Shown: in pieces, positions 7,284 to 17,293 of the stretch
Layout: every line of letters starts with the position of its first letter
Position numbering within the stretch: position 1 is the stretch's first letter
The notes under the pieces: model-generated
Told to the model about the DNA's origin: nothing
Database searches by the model: none
Seen by the model: the letters and a program-made list of their open reading frames with translations, nothing else
NCBI GenBank assembly: GCA_031292575.1
Contig: JARLGX010000017.1
Coordinates: forward strand, 62,001-126,000
DNA: 64,000 nucleotides
Origin: Paludibacter sp.
GTDB taxonomy: Bacteria; Bacteroidota; Bacteroidia; Bacteroidales; Paludibacteraceae
Reading direction: 5' to 3'
Translations under genes and position numbers: made by a program

Positions 7284-9698
7284 TTAAAAACTCAAATTCA
7301 AACATCCCCTAATTCCCCATGGAATAACTCCGGCATGATTCAGGTCGGTTAGTCGCCAAACCGATTGTAAGGTAAATATATGCAAGATATTTGTTAGTCC
7401 AACACCTACCTCCATATAGGGTTTGTTCAGCGGATTCATGAAAGTAGGATAATCGAGCTGAAGCCGATGTGAATCACTTAAACTCCCGTAGGTCATATGA
7501 AATGAAAACATCTCGCGCAGATTGAGGTATTTTATTAATGGAATTTGATTCATAATCAATCCATTAAGCATTAATTCGCTGTGTAGATTCACGTACTTAT
7601 CCGCTGCATATTCCATGTAATTCATCATATTGAATTGATAGGTACTATAACCGCCGGTTTCGCTTCCGGGTGGAACTTCGAGCAAAGGGTAAGGTACATT
7701 TCCAAAAATCCAACCGGCTTCAGCAACATAATTTAATTGTCCAAAATCGAGTCTGACATTTTGTTTTATTGATTCAATAATTTTTCCGTATTTTCCTGAT
7801 TTATTTCCTAATTGAAAATTCCCAAGTTCTACTGTGCTGTAAATATCGGGGTTTGAGTTGGTAATATAAATCCGTTGCATCTGGTCATCATAGGTTCTCT
7901 CGTTGAAAGAAAAACGTGTTGAAAAAGTGGCGGATTGTTGCTTAAGAAATGATGCCACATTTGTACCATTTATCGCCATTGGCATGGAAGCATTGGCATA
8001 TAATTGATTGGCACGCAGGTAAATATTACTCTCAATATCTGAGTTCCAATCGGTTGCAAAGGTAACCGAATATTCTTTTCGTTCGCTCATTTTTCCAACA
8101 GATTTCATTGCAAATACTGAACTGGAAATGTCTTCATCACCTGTAACCAAAGGGTTTTCGCGGAACATAAAATCGTTATAATTATAGTCGATGCGACGAT
8201 AATCGTTGGTGTAACTCAGACTCAAAATATGTCGTTTCTCACCAGGTATTTTGAATTGTGCCAAACCTGAATATTTCACCGCGTTGTTTTTAAACCCATA
8301 ACCTACAAAACCGCCAAGCGAAATGTTTTTCATCAGTTTTTCACTTGTTTTTAAAGGCAGTGTCAGGCGTAAACCTTCAATATCGGTTATGCGCATAAAT
8401 TGTTGAATTTTACCAATATCAAATATGCCGGCCGGAATATAACCTGTCAGCGCAATTTCAGCAATCCATTTGGCCGTGCGAAGTAATGGGGTGTTATTTA
8501 AATCTTTGAGTTTTTCATCCAAGGTTTCCGGAGTATAATTGCTTTGTGCAAAATTCTTGTTTCCCACAGCCATTGGGGCTGAATGATATATGGCAGTGCG
8601 TTTTATAAAAATTTCGGGAAATGGATGCAGACTGTCAGCAATAAGTGCGTAATTCATATTTAACGCCAAATCTTCCGATTTACAAGTCCAGCGTTTGTTT
8701 GATTGAGGAATAAAATTTTCTGAAATACTCAGGTTATGAATGAAATTGATGTTGGCTTGCAAGGGCAATTCGGCTTCAATTTTTGTCAAAGCAAAAGTTG
8801 CAGAGTCAATCCATAGTTTTCCGTTGAAAGCTAAGTTTTTGGAGTTTTTGGTTCTGAAATGAATTTCGTATTGTTTGCCGGTTTCACTTTTAATACTGTC
8901 GGCCAGATAATAATCGTAAAAAGCATTTCCTACATTTGCAAGTGGGCTAATCATGCTTTTCCCAAAGACTGAAACGGCATTGTCGTAAAAATTTAATTCC
9001 GTTGACATTTCTCCAACTAACTTTTCTATTAATTTTTCAACACTTTCGGGAGATGAAAATATATTTTTAGAAACTTGGTTTTTTTCAGTGGCTGTAAGCT
9101 GATACTTATTTTCAGCCATATACAGTGGAATAACTAAGGATGAGTCAGTTTTTGATAGGTTTCCTTTTTTTAGTTGATCAAAGATTCGTTTACTTAGCGA
9201 GTGTTGATTAATTTTGCTTAGCAACACCAAATTTTGCTCGGTACTTTGTGCGCTAAATCCTGTTTGCCGGCTAAGGTCATTTGCTTTTCGTAACATTCGT
9301 ACTTTTCGCATTATGTCTGCTGCCGGATTAACTCCCGGTACAACAAATGCTTCTTGAAGTAAAGTGTTTTCTTCAACCATTTCCACTTGCATTCCTACAC
9401 TTTGGCCTGGTTTTATCTTAATTTCCTTTTTTTGGTATCCAATTGACGAAAAAATCAGAGCCGATTCTTTGCCACGATATCGAATTAAAAAATATCCATC
9501 TTCGTTAGATTGAACAACATTCTGCGAATTTTTAAATTGGATATTCACATTCGGAATTGGATTTTTATCGGCTATGTTTAGCACCTGACCAACCACCACA
9601 GTTTCTTGTGCAGACAAGGTTCCGGTAGCAGACAATATTATTAAGAGAAATAATTTATATACAATTTTTTGTAAATTCAATTTTGGGGTAAAATTCAT
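7284..9698 (-). CDS. DUF5686 family outer-membrane protein with N-terminal carboxypeptidase-regulatory-like domain
   Basis: An 804-residue protein with a signal peptide ending near SAQE at residue 31. A CarboxypepD_reg-like beta-sandwich follows at about 32-110 (VVVGQVLNIADKNPIPNVNI and DGYFLIRYRG). The remaining 690 residues are the DUF5686 region, which alternates short beta strands ending in a C-terminal aromatic-rich strand finishing in LNLSF, as expected for a barrel. The family is widespread in Bacteroidota and its role is unknown. It starts 17 bp after xerD on the same strand, so the two may share a transcript. Confidence 0.85.
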   Translation of the reverse strand: MNFTPKLNLQKIVYKLFLLIILSATGTLSAQETVVVGQVLNIADKNPIPNVNIQFKNSQNVVQSNEDGYFLIRYRGKESALIFSSIGYQKKEIKIKPGQSVGMQVEMVEENTLLQEAFVVPGVNPAADIMRKVRMLRKANDLSRQTGFSAQSTEQNLVLLSKINQHSLSKRIFDQLKKGNLSKTDSSLVIPLYMAENKYQLTATEKNQVSKNIFSSPESVEKLIEKLVGEMSTELNFYDNAVSVFGKSMISPLANVGNAFYDYYLADSIKSETGKQYEIHFRTKNSKNLAFNGKLWIDSATFALTKIEAELPLQANINFIHNLSISENFIPQSNKRWTCKSEDLALNMNYALIADSLHPFPEIFIKRTAIYHSAPMAVGNKNFAQSNYTPETLDEKLKDLNNTPLLRTAKWIAEIALTGYIPAGIFDIGKIQQFMRITDIEGLRLTLPLKTSEKLMKNISLGGFVGYGFKNNAVKYSGLAQFKIPGEKRHILSLSYTNDYRRIDYNYNDFMFRENPLVTGDEDISSSVFAMKSVGKMSERKEYSVTFATDWNSDIESNIYLRANQLYANASMPMAINGTNVASFLKQQSATFSTRFSFNERTYDDQMQRIYITNSNPDIYSTVELGNFQLGNKSGKYGKIIESIKQNVRLDFGQLNYVAEAGWIFGNVPYPLLEVPPGSETGGYSTYQFNMMNYMEYAADKYVNLHSELMLNGLIMNQIPLIKYLNLREMFSFHMTYGSLSDSHRLQLDYPTFMNPLNKPYMEVGVGLTNILHIFTLQSVWRLTDLNHAGVIPWGIRGCLNLSF

Positions 9699-9715
9699 TA
9701 GTTGAATATGGTTCT

Positions 9716-10615
9716 TTAATTATTCTTTTTTCTATAAAATGGATGACAGTCTATCACGGTTTTCCGCAGATAATGCACATCAATATGGGTATAAAGTTCT
9801 GTTGTTGTGATAGATTCATGACCAAGCAATTGCTGGATAGCCCGAAGGTTGGCACCATTTTCCAATAGATGAGTTGCAAATGAATGTCGGAAAGTATGCG
9901 GACTTACGTTTTTACGAATTCCGGCTAAAGCGGCTAATTCTTTTACTATTTTAAAAATCATATCGCGGGTCAGTTTACTTCCACGCCGATTAAGAAAAAC
10001 AAAATCTTCGTTTCCTTTTTTAATATTGAGTAAATTACGATCAATTTTCCAAAGTTCAATTTGTTTTAATGCCTGAGGCGACATGGGCACGAGCCGTTGT
10101 TTGCTCCCCTTCCCATCTACCAGCATATAACCTTCGTTAATATATAATTTTGAAAGTTGAAGGCCAATTAATTCCGAAACCCGCAATCCTGAGCCATAAA
10201 GTATTTCGATAATTGCTTTGTTTCGTTGTCCTTCCGGCCTTGAAAGATCAATTGATGCCACTATTTCATCAATTTCTTTCAAAGAAAGTATTTCGGGCAA
10301 TCGCAACCCAATTTTCGGACTTTCGAGCAATTCAGTAGGGTCATTATCGAGGATATTCCTGTAAATCAGAAAATGATAAAACGATTTCATGCTTGACAAA
10401 ATGCGTGCTTGCGAGCGGGGATGAATCCCCAAACTACTTATTTCAATAAGGAAATCACGTAAAATTTCGGTAGTTGCTTTTTCCAACCTAACGTGGGCAT
10501 CCGATAAATATCCTGACATTTTTTGCAAATCACTTTCATAGGCCTCTATCGTGTTGTCCGACAAGCTTTTTTCAAGTTTCAGATATAGGTGATAATCATC
10601 AAGAATTGGAAGCAT
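9716..10615 (-). CDS. xerD: Tyrosine recombinase XerD
   Basis: A 299-residue site-specific recombinase of the kind that resolves chromosome dimers at dif. It has the N-terminal SAM-like core-binding domain (about 1-90) and the catalytic domain (about 105-295). The catalytic set is visible: Arg in GSGLRVSELIGLQ, the HxxR pair in SPHTFRHSFATHLLENG, His in LLGHESITTTELY and the nucleophilic Tyr in ELYTHID. Length and housekeeping neighbours favour chromosomal XerD over a phage or transposon integrase. No dif site was identified in the window. Confidence 0.9.
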   Translation of the reverse strand: MLPILDDYHLYLKLEKSLSDNTIEAYESDLQKMSGYLSDAHVRLEKATTEILRDFLIEISSLGIHPRSQARILSSMKSFYHFLIYRNILDNDPTELLESPKIGLRLPEILSLKEIDEIVASIDLSRPEGQRNKAIIEILYGSGLRVSELIGLQLSKLYINEGYMLVDGKGSKQRLVPMSPQALKQIELWKIDRNLLNIKKGNEDFVFLNRRGSKLTRDMIFKIVKELAALAGIRKNVSPHTFRHSFATHLLENGANLRAIQQLLGHESITTTELYTHIDVHYLRKTVIDCHPFYRKKNN

Positions 10616-10768
10616 AGCCAGTGGTAGTTTTGAAACGGTTCAAACAGTTTTGCCTGAAACGATTTGCAAAGATATAAAAGAATGTTGAACTGTTACTTTT
10701 TCAATTTTACACAATGGTTATTATTCGGGATGAAAGAAAATTTAAACTCAATATTTGAATAAATATTC

Positions 10769-10776
10769 TATCTTTG
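10769..10776 (+). promoter_or_regulatory. Candidate -7 element for the S1/P1 nuclease gene
   Basis: TATCTTTG matches TAnnTTTG exactly, 43 bp before the ATG at 10820, in the 204-bp divergent gap with xerD. A TTTG box at standard spacing is not present. Confidence 0.4.
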
Positions 10777-10819
10777 CTCGTCAAAAATTGAAACAAATAA
10801 TTATTAAAAGATATATCGT

Positions 10820-11596
10820 ATGAAAATCAACAAACTCTTTGTTACGCTATTTTTTTTGGCATTAACCCTATCACTTTCAGCTTATGATGCTGTTGGGCAT
10901 AGAATTATTGCAGACATTGCTTATCAAAATTTAACCGAGAAGGTCCGTACTCAGGTTGATAAAGTGCTTGGAAAACGTGGTATTGTATATGATGCATCCT
11001 GGGCAGATGAAGTGCGCAGCGATAAAAAATATGCATACAGTTATCAGTGGCATTTTCAGGATTTGGATGATAACATGACTTCGGGAGATTTAAAAAAGTT
11101 ACTTGACAATCCTACGGCCGAAGGGGAACATTTGTTTTTTGCCATCGATTCAATGACTGCTCGCCTGCGAAAAAACAAAAACGATGCTGAAGCTTTAAAG
11201 TTTTTAGTTCATTTCATTGGCGATTTACACCAACCGCTGCATTTAGGACGTAAAGATGATTTGGGCGGGAATAAAATAGAAGTGAATTGGTTTGGTCGTA
11301 AAATGAAACTACATGCCGTATGGGATAGTGGGCTGATTGAAAGTGAAAGAATGTCTTATACTGAATTCAGTCAATTTTTGCAAGACAAATATGAACCACG
11401 TAAAGCTGAATTCAAAAAGCACAATATTCTTCAGTCGGTTGAAGCAGTGTATGCCGTTCGGAATATGATTTATAGCTATGATACTACTGATACTAATGAT
11501 TATCATTACGTTTTTTTCTTTGCCGACAAATTGGACGAAATGCTTTACCGCGGTGGCATACAACTTGCTAATGTCCTGAATGCCATATATAAATAG
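10820..11596 (+). CDS. S1/P1-type zinc-dependent nuclease
   Basis: A secreted 258-residue nuclease expected to degrade single-stranded DNA/RNA or 3'-nucleotides in the periplasm, using three zinc ions. The signal peptide ends near SLSA at residue 21. Zinc-ligand motifs include AVGHRIIADIA, ASWADEVRSD, WHFQDLDD, HFIGDLHQPLH and LHAVWDSGLIE. Family members usually begin the mature chain with a Trp whose backbone binds zinc. Here the aligned residue appears to be Tyr22 (YDAVGH where WGxxGH is expected), a small departure. The gene is monocistronic, with a hairpin terminator 44 bp downstream. Confidence 0.9.
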   Translation: MKINKLFVTLFFLALTLSLSAYDAVGHRIIADIAYQNLTEKVRTQVDKVLGKRGIVYDASWADEVRSDKKYAYSYQWHFQDLDDNMTSGDLKKLLDNPTAEGEHLFFAIDSMTARLRKNKNDAEALKFLVHFIGDLHQPLHLGRKDDLGGNKIEVNWFGRKMKLHAVWDSGLIESERMSYTEFSQFLQDKYEPRKAEFKKHNILQSVEAVYAVRNMIYSYDTTDTNDYHYVFFFADKLDEMLYRGGIQLANVLNAIYK

Positions 11597-11639
11597 ACTT
11601 TTTTTTTAAAATAGATTCAATAATCTAACAATAGGTAAG

Positions 11640-11666
11640 ACCTCCGAAACATCGGGGGTTTTTTTA
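11640..11666 (+). terminator. Rho-independent terminator after the S1/P1 nuclease gene
   Basis: An 8-bp stem ACCTCCGA / TCGGGGGT (one U-G pair) closes an AACA loop and runs into a T tract (TTTTTTTATTTTT). The rest of the gap up to 11919 holds only AT-rich sequence and a possible promoter at 11832. Confidence 0.85.
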
Positions 11667-11831
11667 TTTTTCACCTCAACCGGTTATTTTATTCAAATTT
11701 AATGTTTTTGAAATTGTATTTTTAATTAAAAAGCTATAAATGAAATATTTGAAGTATGATAGACAACTATCAAAGTCATGTCTGTTTGATTAATTTATAT
11801 AGTTTAACAATAAAAAACCAAAATTTATTTA

Positions 11832-11839
11832 TAGTTTTG
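11832..11839 (+). promoter_or_regulatory. Candidate -7 element for the ECF sigma/FecR pair
   Basis: TAGTTTTG fits TAnnTTTG, 80 bp before the chosen sigma-factor start. No clear TTTG -33 box at 19-21 bp, so confidence is low. It lies after the nuclease terminator, in a 323-bp gap otherwise without genes. Confidence 0.3.
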
Positions 11840-11919
11840 TGCCATGACTTGAAAGTTTGAATTCAATATTTTTAAGAAAAGTATTAATAATTTGCCCTTT
11901 TGAAATTATAAACTTTATC

Positions 11920-12486
11920 ATGAAAGAGGATTACTTTTTGCTTGTAGAACTTAAGCTTGGAAATAAAGAGGCTTTCTCGTTATTATTCCAACGATATTAC
12001 AAGGATTTAGTGTTATTTGGAGGTAATTACCTTCGTGATAAGGTTCGTTGTGAAGATATAGTTCAATCAGTTTTTTTGAAATTATGGTTGGATAAGGAGG
12101 AGTTAGATATAGAAATTTCATTGAAAGCATTTTTACTTAGATCAGTAAGAAATGGATGCCTGGATGAGATACGACACCGGCAGGTAGTTCGTGAGCACGA
12201 GTCATACGCAGAGTTATTTGGAAATCTAGATGATATGGCAACTGAGAACTATGTACTATATTCAGATTTAGAAAGTCATTTGACGGATGCACTGAATAAA
12301 TTGCCGATAACCTGCCGTGAAGCATTTGAAATGAATCGTTTTGATGGATTGAAATATAAAGAAATTGCAGAAAAGCTCGAAGTTTCAGAACGTACAATTG
12401 AAGTTCGTATTGGAAAGGCTATCGGGTTGCTCCGTCATTACCTGAAAGAGTTCTTCATTACTATTTTAGCTCTCATAATAGCTTAA
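11920..12486 (+). CDS. RNA polymerase ECF sigma-70 factor, Bacteroidetes family 1
   Basis: A 188-residue extracytoplasmic-function sigma factor. Region 2 appears at about residues 14-80 (ALLFQRYYKDL-type segment reading SLLFQRYYKDLVLFG, then RCEDIVQSVFLKLW). Region 4 lies at about 120-170 (NKLPITCREAFEMNR, KYKEIAEKLEVSERTIEVRIGKA). An in-frame TTG 63 bp upstream would lengthen the protein, but the ATG giving MKEDYFLLVE matches family N-termini better. The next gene encodes its likely anti-sigma factor, and the following SusC has the STN domain that contacts FecR. All of this fits trans-envelope induction of PUL 1 by its own substrate. Confidence 0.92.
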   Translation: MKEDYFLLVELKLGNKEAFSLLFQRYYKDLVLFGGNYLRDKVRCEDIVQSVFLKLWLDKEELDIEISLKAFLLRSVRNGCLDEIRHRQVVREHESYAELFGNLDDMATENYVLYSDLESHLTDALNKLPITCREAFEMNRFDGLKYKEIAEKLEVSERTIEVRIGKAIGLLRHYLKEFFITILALIIA

Positions 12487-12551
12487 TAATTCTAAAATTG
12501 TTGTGGTAAAAACCATGTAAAACGTCATATTGGAAGTAAGGAAAAAAAGAA

Positions 12552-13577
12552 ATGCAAAAAAAACAACAAATAGAAGAGTTAATTGCCAAACTTTTTTCGG
12601 AGAATATTACTTCGGAAGAAAAAAATACGGTAGTTTCATGGTTGAATGAAAGTGAGGAAAATAAATTATATTTTACTCAATTGAGGAATATTTGGCAAAA
12701 TTCACACCCGGCGTTTGATCCCAAAGAAATTGATGTAATAGCTGCCCATGAAAAGGTAATGAGTAAGATCAGAGGCAGAAGATGGACTCATGCTCCCGTA
12801 GTAATTTGGTGGCAACGGGTTGCGGCTATTATGATTTTGCCGGTAATAATGTTCACGGGTTATTTACTGTTAAATAAAATCCCACACACAGCAGTTACAG
12901 CATATCAGGAAATTACTTCACCCTACGGCATAAGTTCAAAAGTGGATTTACCCGATGGCTCTACAGTTTGGCTGAACTCAGGAAGTAAGTTAAGATATCC
13001 TGTTGTATTCGCATCTCGTGAGCGCAATGTATATTTATCGGGTGAAGCATTTTTTAAGGTTTATTCCGACAAATGCCATCCATTTATAGTAACTACTAAT
13101 AATGTAAAAGTAAGAGCAACCGGAACCCAATTTAATGTTGAGGCTTATAAATCCGATACTATAACTGCTGTTACATTGGTAGAAGGTAAAGTAGTTGTTG
13201 ATTTTAACAATGATGCCAAGGAGGAACTTTTGCCTAATCAACGTATTGTTTTGAATTCTAAAATAAATAAGTATCAATTATTTGAAACAGATGCAAAAAG
13301 ATGGGGATTGTGGAAGGATGGCATTTTGGCTTTCAGAAATGAGCCATTAGAAAATGTATTTAAACGTATAGGACGAACATATAATGTTGATATTCAAGTT
13401 AAAGATCCAATTGTTGCCCGCCAATTATATAGAGCTACGTTTGAAAGAGAATCGTTTGAAGAAATTTTAAGGTTACTAAAAATGTCAGCACCAATTCAAT
13501 ATAAGCGCATTGGGCGAGAGAAACAAGCCGATAATGAGTTTAATAAAGATAAAATAGAAGTATTTCGAGCAAAATAA
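12552..13577 (+). CDS. FecR-family anti-sigma factor
   Basis: A 341-residue inner-membrane protein. A cytoplasmic N-terminal segment at about 1-75 (EELIAKLFSENITSEEKNTV...) precedes one transmembrane helix near 87-107. The periplasmic FecR domain at about 120-215 contains SKVDLPDGSTVWLNSGSKLRYP, RNVYLSGEAFFKV and VKVRATGTQFNVEAY. A C-terminal DUF4974-like domain follows at about 255-325 (FRNEPLENVFKRIGRTYNVDI). In known systems the periplasmic part receives the signal from the STN domain of a TonB-dependent transporter and releases the sigma factor. It lies 65 bp after the sigma gene and is followed by a hairpin terminator. Confidence 0.93.
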   Translation: MQKKQQIEELIAKLFSENITSEEKNTVVSWLNESEENKLYFTQLRNIWQNSHPAFDPKEIDVIAAHEKVMSKIRGRRWTHAPVVIWWQRVAAIMILPVIMFTGYLLLNKIPHTAVTAYQEITSPYGISSKVDLPDGSTVWLNSGSKLRYPVVFASRERNVYLSGEAFFKVYSDKCHPFIVTTNNVKVRATGTQFNVEAYKSDTITAVTLVEGKVVVDFNNDAKEELLPNQRIVLNSKINKYQLFETDAKRWGLWKDGILAFRNEPLENVFKRIGRTYNVDIQVKDPIVARQLYRATFERESFEEILRLLKMSAPIQYKRIGREKQADNEFNKDKIEVFRAK

Positions 13578-13603
13578 ATTCAGTTAAATAATAGATTATC
13601 TTT

Positions 13604-13657
13604 CCCCACAAAAGAATTACAAAATTAAAGTGATTTCTTATGTGGGGTTTCTTTTTT
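13604..13657 (+). terminator. Hairpin terminator between fecR and susC of PUL 1
   Basis: CCCCACA (13604-13610) pairs with TGTGGGG (13640-13646). An additional inner AAGAA/TTCTT pairing follows, and TTTCTTTTTT comes directly after the stem. It should separate the regulator transcript from the susC operon, leaving susC to its own sigma-dependent promoter in the remaining 200 bp. Confidence 0.75.
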
Positions 13658-13856
13658 GAAACGTCTTAATAGAAGAAAAGAGATAAATTGCATTCCATTT
13701 AATTGAAATGCAGGTGTCATTTTTTAACCCTTAAATCAAATCAAAAAATGGAAAATCACTTAAACTCCCCTCCGTAATTATGTATCTGCTGTACACTCAA
13801 CAGCATTGTTACACTTTTCTGAATTACAATCTATAAATTCTAAAATTAACCCTCTA

Positions 13857-16800
13857 ATGAGTATGAAATCATTTCTAAAAAACGAAAATTATTTAAAACC
13901 TGAAAAAAAAAATAGGGCTTATAAATGTCGTATTTGCTTGGTTTTAATTGTGTGCTTGCTTGTACAATTGACAAATTCAAAAGTACTTTCCCAAACAGCT
14001 GGAATTACTGTGAATTTGAAAAACGCTTCTATTGAAGAAGTCTTGAATGTGATTGAATCCAAAACCGTTTATCGCTTTGTATATAACAAACAATTGGTCG
14101 ATGTCACTAAAAAAGTATCCATTGAAAGCACAAATCAAGATGTTTCTAAAGTGCTATCGGAAATTTTTAAAAATACCGATATTTCATTCAGTATCAATGG
14201 AATACAAATTGTATTATTTAAGAATAAAAACGACTCATCTCAACCTGTAATTAAAATAACAGGGAGTGTCACTGATTTAACAGGAGAAGCAATTATTGGA
14301 GCAACAATAATTGTCAGAGGAACTAAAATTGCAACGATAACGAATTCTGAAGGTATTTTTAATTTAGAAGTTCCTGCAAATTCAGTTATAACTATCTCTT
14401 ACGTTGGATATAAACCTCAGGATATACGAATTGGCAATGTAAGAAATTTAGCAGTAAAATTAGAAGAGAATGTTGAAAACCTTGATGAAGTGGTTGTAAC
14501 TGCTTTAGGCATAAAACGGGAACAAAAAGCGCTTGGTTACTCGGTTCAGACTATCAGTGGCGAAAATTTACAAAAAGTTTCGGGTGTTGATGTGGGTACC
14601 TCACTTACCGGAAAAATAGCAGGTCTTTTAGTTGAAAACTCAACGGATTTTGGAACTGCGCCGGTGCTTGCAATTCGGGGTGAGACTGATATTTTATTGG
14701 TTGTAGATGGAGTTCCCTATGCAAATAAAACAATAAGCGATATATCTTCGGAAGATATCGAATCGATGAGTGTTTTAAAAGGAGCAACAGCCTCTGCTTT
14801 GTACGGCTTTCGTGGGAGCAACGGTGCAATTTTAATAACAACCAAAAATGGCTCCGGAAACAAATCGGGAGTAGTAACCGTTGAAGCTACAACAAATACA
14901 ATGTTTTCAGCAGGATTTTTAGCTATTCCTCAGACTCAAAGTGTTTATGGCCGTGGTGATGGTGGCATTTATGATAAATACAATGATAGTTCATGGGGAC
15001 CAAAAATAAGCGGACAAATACTAAATCAATGGGATCCTATTTTGAAGGAATATAGAGATTATCCATATTTACCTATTGGGAAAAACAACTTCCAGAATTT
15101 TTTGGAACAAGGTTATGTAACAAATAATAATATAAACGTTGGATACAAAAGTGATATCGTATCGCTAAGAAGTTCGGTTAACTGGACGGAAAATAAAGGA
15201 CAATATCCTAATTCCACGTTGGATAAATATACATACACTTTAGGCGGCGATATCAATTTGAAAAAATTCAAATTGAGTTCAAACGTATCGTATGCAAGAA
15301 AATACAGTCCTAATTTGGGTTCTAACGGTTATACTTCGTACGATCCTATGTATTCATTACTAATTTGGTCATCTCCTGATTATAATATTTTGGACTACAA
15401 GAATAATTATTGGGTTAATAAAGGACAAACACAGAACTGGACTTATGCATGGGGTTCAAACGATCCTTATTTCGACAGATACCAACGAACAAATGAGGTT
15501 AGCCGTGATATCTTTAATGCTGATTTAACAATGAGTTATGATTTAACCGATTGGTTGAAAGCGAGTGTTCGTTCAGGGCTCGACTTTTATATAGATCGAG
15601 GACAGTTAAGAACCTCTTGGGGCTCGTATTTATATACCGGTAATACTGGTGTACCTGGCAACCAATATACCTGGAACGGTTATATGACAGGTGGATATAA
15701 TATTGGTCAAACTCAGGGATCAAGTATAAATAGTGATTTTCTACTAACTGGTAATAGATCGTTTAGTGATTTTACAGTAGATTATCTTGCCGGAGGTTCC
15801 ATTTTCTATCAAGATGATTATAATATGAACGCCAATACTCAAGGCGGCATCTCAGTACCTGAATTTTTCTCACTGGCTGCATCAGTAAATACTGCAGCAG
15901 TAGCACAAATTACAACACGCCGACAAGTAAATTCGCTCTATGGTCGCGTAGCTTTATCCTGGAATAAATTGATATATGCAGATGTCACCGGACGTAATGA
16001 CTGGAGTTCAACATTGCCAGCCAAAACTCAATCATACTTTTATCCATCGGTTTCGGGGAGTTTTGTGATTTCAGAACTTTTGCCGGATACAAAGAATTGG
16101 CTTGACTTATGGAAGCTTAGAAGTTCCTGGACAATGTCAAAAAAACCGGCTGATGTTTATGCAGTTAAAAGTGTATATTCAATTTCGAGCGCTACATGGG
16201 GAACCTTGAATGGAGCATCAGCGCCACATACGCTATATGCGCCCACTCTCCTTCCACAAAGTGCTAACACATTTGAGATAGGAACGCAAGGAACAATGTT
16301 CAAAAATCGGTTGATGGTTGATTTTTCTTATTATAATAAATTTATGTATGACGCTTTGACAAATGCGCCACTATCAACAGCTACCGGCTACTCTACCACA
16401 TTTATTAACACTAAAGAACAACAATCTCGCAGGGGATGGGAGTTCGAATTATCAGGTACACCAATAAAGGATAAAGACTGGCAATTGGATTTGGGAGTTA
16501 ACCTGTCCGGTTATGCGACCTACTACGTAAAGTTAGACTCAATTAATTCACCAAAAGGTCCGTGGGTAAAAGTAGGAAATCGGGTAGATGCGTTTGTAAG
16601 TAAAGATTATGTGCGCGATCCATCCGGAAATCTTATATTCAACAATGGTAGGCTTCAATATAGCCAGTATGATTCAAATTTTGGCTGGACCGATCCTGAT
16701 TTTGTTTGGGGTATACATACTACATTGAGATATAAAAGCTTTAGCTTATATGTGTCCGTTGATGGCGCATTTGGAGGAATTATGGATACACGGACAGAAA

Positions 16801-17282
16801 GTTATATGTGGCAGGCGGGAATTCATCCCAATTCTGTTACAGCAGCCAGGGCATTGGATGTAGCCACACCTGGCTCTAAGAATTTCATAGGAAAAGGAGT
16901 AAAAGTCGTATCAGGTACGGTAACTTACGATCAGTATGGTAATATTACCAGTGATACCCGTGTTTTTGCACCGAATGATATACCCAGCACCTATGAACAA
17001 TACATAACAGATTTGCACAGCAGTAGTGCCTGGGGAGGTGCAGGAAGCCCCGCTGATACTTATTCTAAGACTTTTTTGAAATTGCGTGAAATCTCCTTGA
17101 CGTACACTGTTCCGGTTAAATTCCTACATGGTTGGGCAAAGGCTGCATCGGTAAGTTTTGTAGGGCAAAATGTACTGTTGTGGGCAAAGCAATTCAAATA
17201 TTCCGATCCAGACGGCGGAGTTGAAGACTTTTCAGATCCATCAATACGATATCTTGGAGGTAATATAAAAGTAACATTTTAA
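13857..17282 (+). CDS. SusC/RagA-family TonB-dependent transporter with STN signalling domain (PUL 1)
   Basis: A 1141-residue outer-membrane transporter for oligosaccharide import energised by TonB. After the signal peptide (about 20-50, VLIVCLLVQLTNS...) comes an STN domain at about 52-120 (VNLKNASIEEVLNVIESK, YRFVYNKQLV). A CarboxypepD_reg-like domain lies at about 130-210 (GSVTDLTGEAIIGATIIVRG), followed by the conserved DEVVVTALG and the plug (GKIAGLLVEN, ILLVVDGVPY, VLKGATASALYGFRGSNG). The 22-strand barrel fills the rest and ends KVTF. The STN domain marks it as sigma/anti-sigma regulated. The ATG at 13857 was chosen over an upstream in-frame TTG; the ATG at 13863 is also possible. SusD follows 11 bp later. 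Confidence 0.95.
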   Translation: MSMKSFLKNENYLKPEKKNRAYKCRICLVLIVCLLVQLTNSKVLSQTAGITVNLKNASIEEVLNVIESKTVYRFVYNKQLVDVTKKVSIESTNQDVSKVLSEIFKNTDISFSINGIQIVLFKNKNDSSQPVIKITGSVTDLTGEAIIGATIIVRGTKIATITNSEGIFNLEVPANSVITISYVGYKPQDIRIGNVRNLAVKLEENVENLDEVVVTALGIKREQKALGYSVQTISGENLQKVSGVDVGTSLTGKIAGLLVENSTDFGTAPVLAIRGETDILLVVDGVPYANKTISDISSEDIESMSVLKGATASALYGFRGSNGAILITTKNGSGNKSGVVTVEATTNTMFSAGFLAIPQTQSVYGRGDGGIYDKYNDSSWGPKISGQILNQWDPILKEYRDYPYLPIGKNNFQNFLEQGYVTNNNINVGYKSDIVSLRSSVNWTENKGQYPNSTLDKYTYTLGGDINLKKFKLSSNVSYARKYSPNLGSNGYTSYDPMYSLLIWSSPDYNILDYKNNYWVNKGQTQNWTYAWGSNDPYFDRYQRTNEVSRDIFNADLTMSYDLTDWLKASVRSGLDFYIDRGQLRTSWGSYLYTGNTGVPGNQYTWNGYMTGGYNIGQTQGSSINSDFLLTGNRSFSDFTVDYLAGGSIFYQDDYNMNANTQGGISVPEFFSLAASVNTAAVAQITTRRQVNSLYGRVALSWNKLIYADVTGRNDWSSTLPAKTQSYFYPSVSGSFVISELLPDTKNWLDLWKLRSSWTMSKKPADVYAVKSVYSISSATWGTLNGASAPHTLYAPTLLPQSANTFEIGTQGTMFKNRLMVDFSYYNKFMYDALTNAPLSTATGYSTTFINTKEQQSRRGWEFELSGTPIKDKDWQLDLGVNLSGYATYYVKLDSINSPKGPWVKVGNRVDAFVSKDYVRDPSGNLIFNNGRLQYSQYDSNFGWTDPDFVWGIHTTLRYKSFSLYVSVDGAFGGIMDTRTESYMWQAGIHPNSVTAARALDVATPGSKNFIGKGVKVVSGTVTYDQYGNITSDTRVFAPNDIPSTYEQYITDLHSSSAWGGAGSPADTYSKTFLKLREISLTYTVPVKFLHGWAKAASVSFVGQNVLLWAKQFKYSDPDGGVEDFSDPSIRYLGGNIKVTF

Positions 17283-17293
17283 TAAAAAAGGCA

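Noticed and set aside
9716-10615. Phage or transposon integrase
   Set aside because: Length, motifs and housekeeping neighbours fit chromosomal XerD; no attachment sites, phage genes or composition shift are present.
11857-11919. TTG-initiated N-terminal extension of the ECF sigma factor
   Set aside because: The added 21 residues are hydrophobic and not family-like; the ATG at 11920 gives the standard start.
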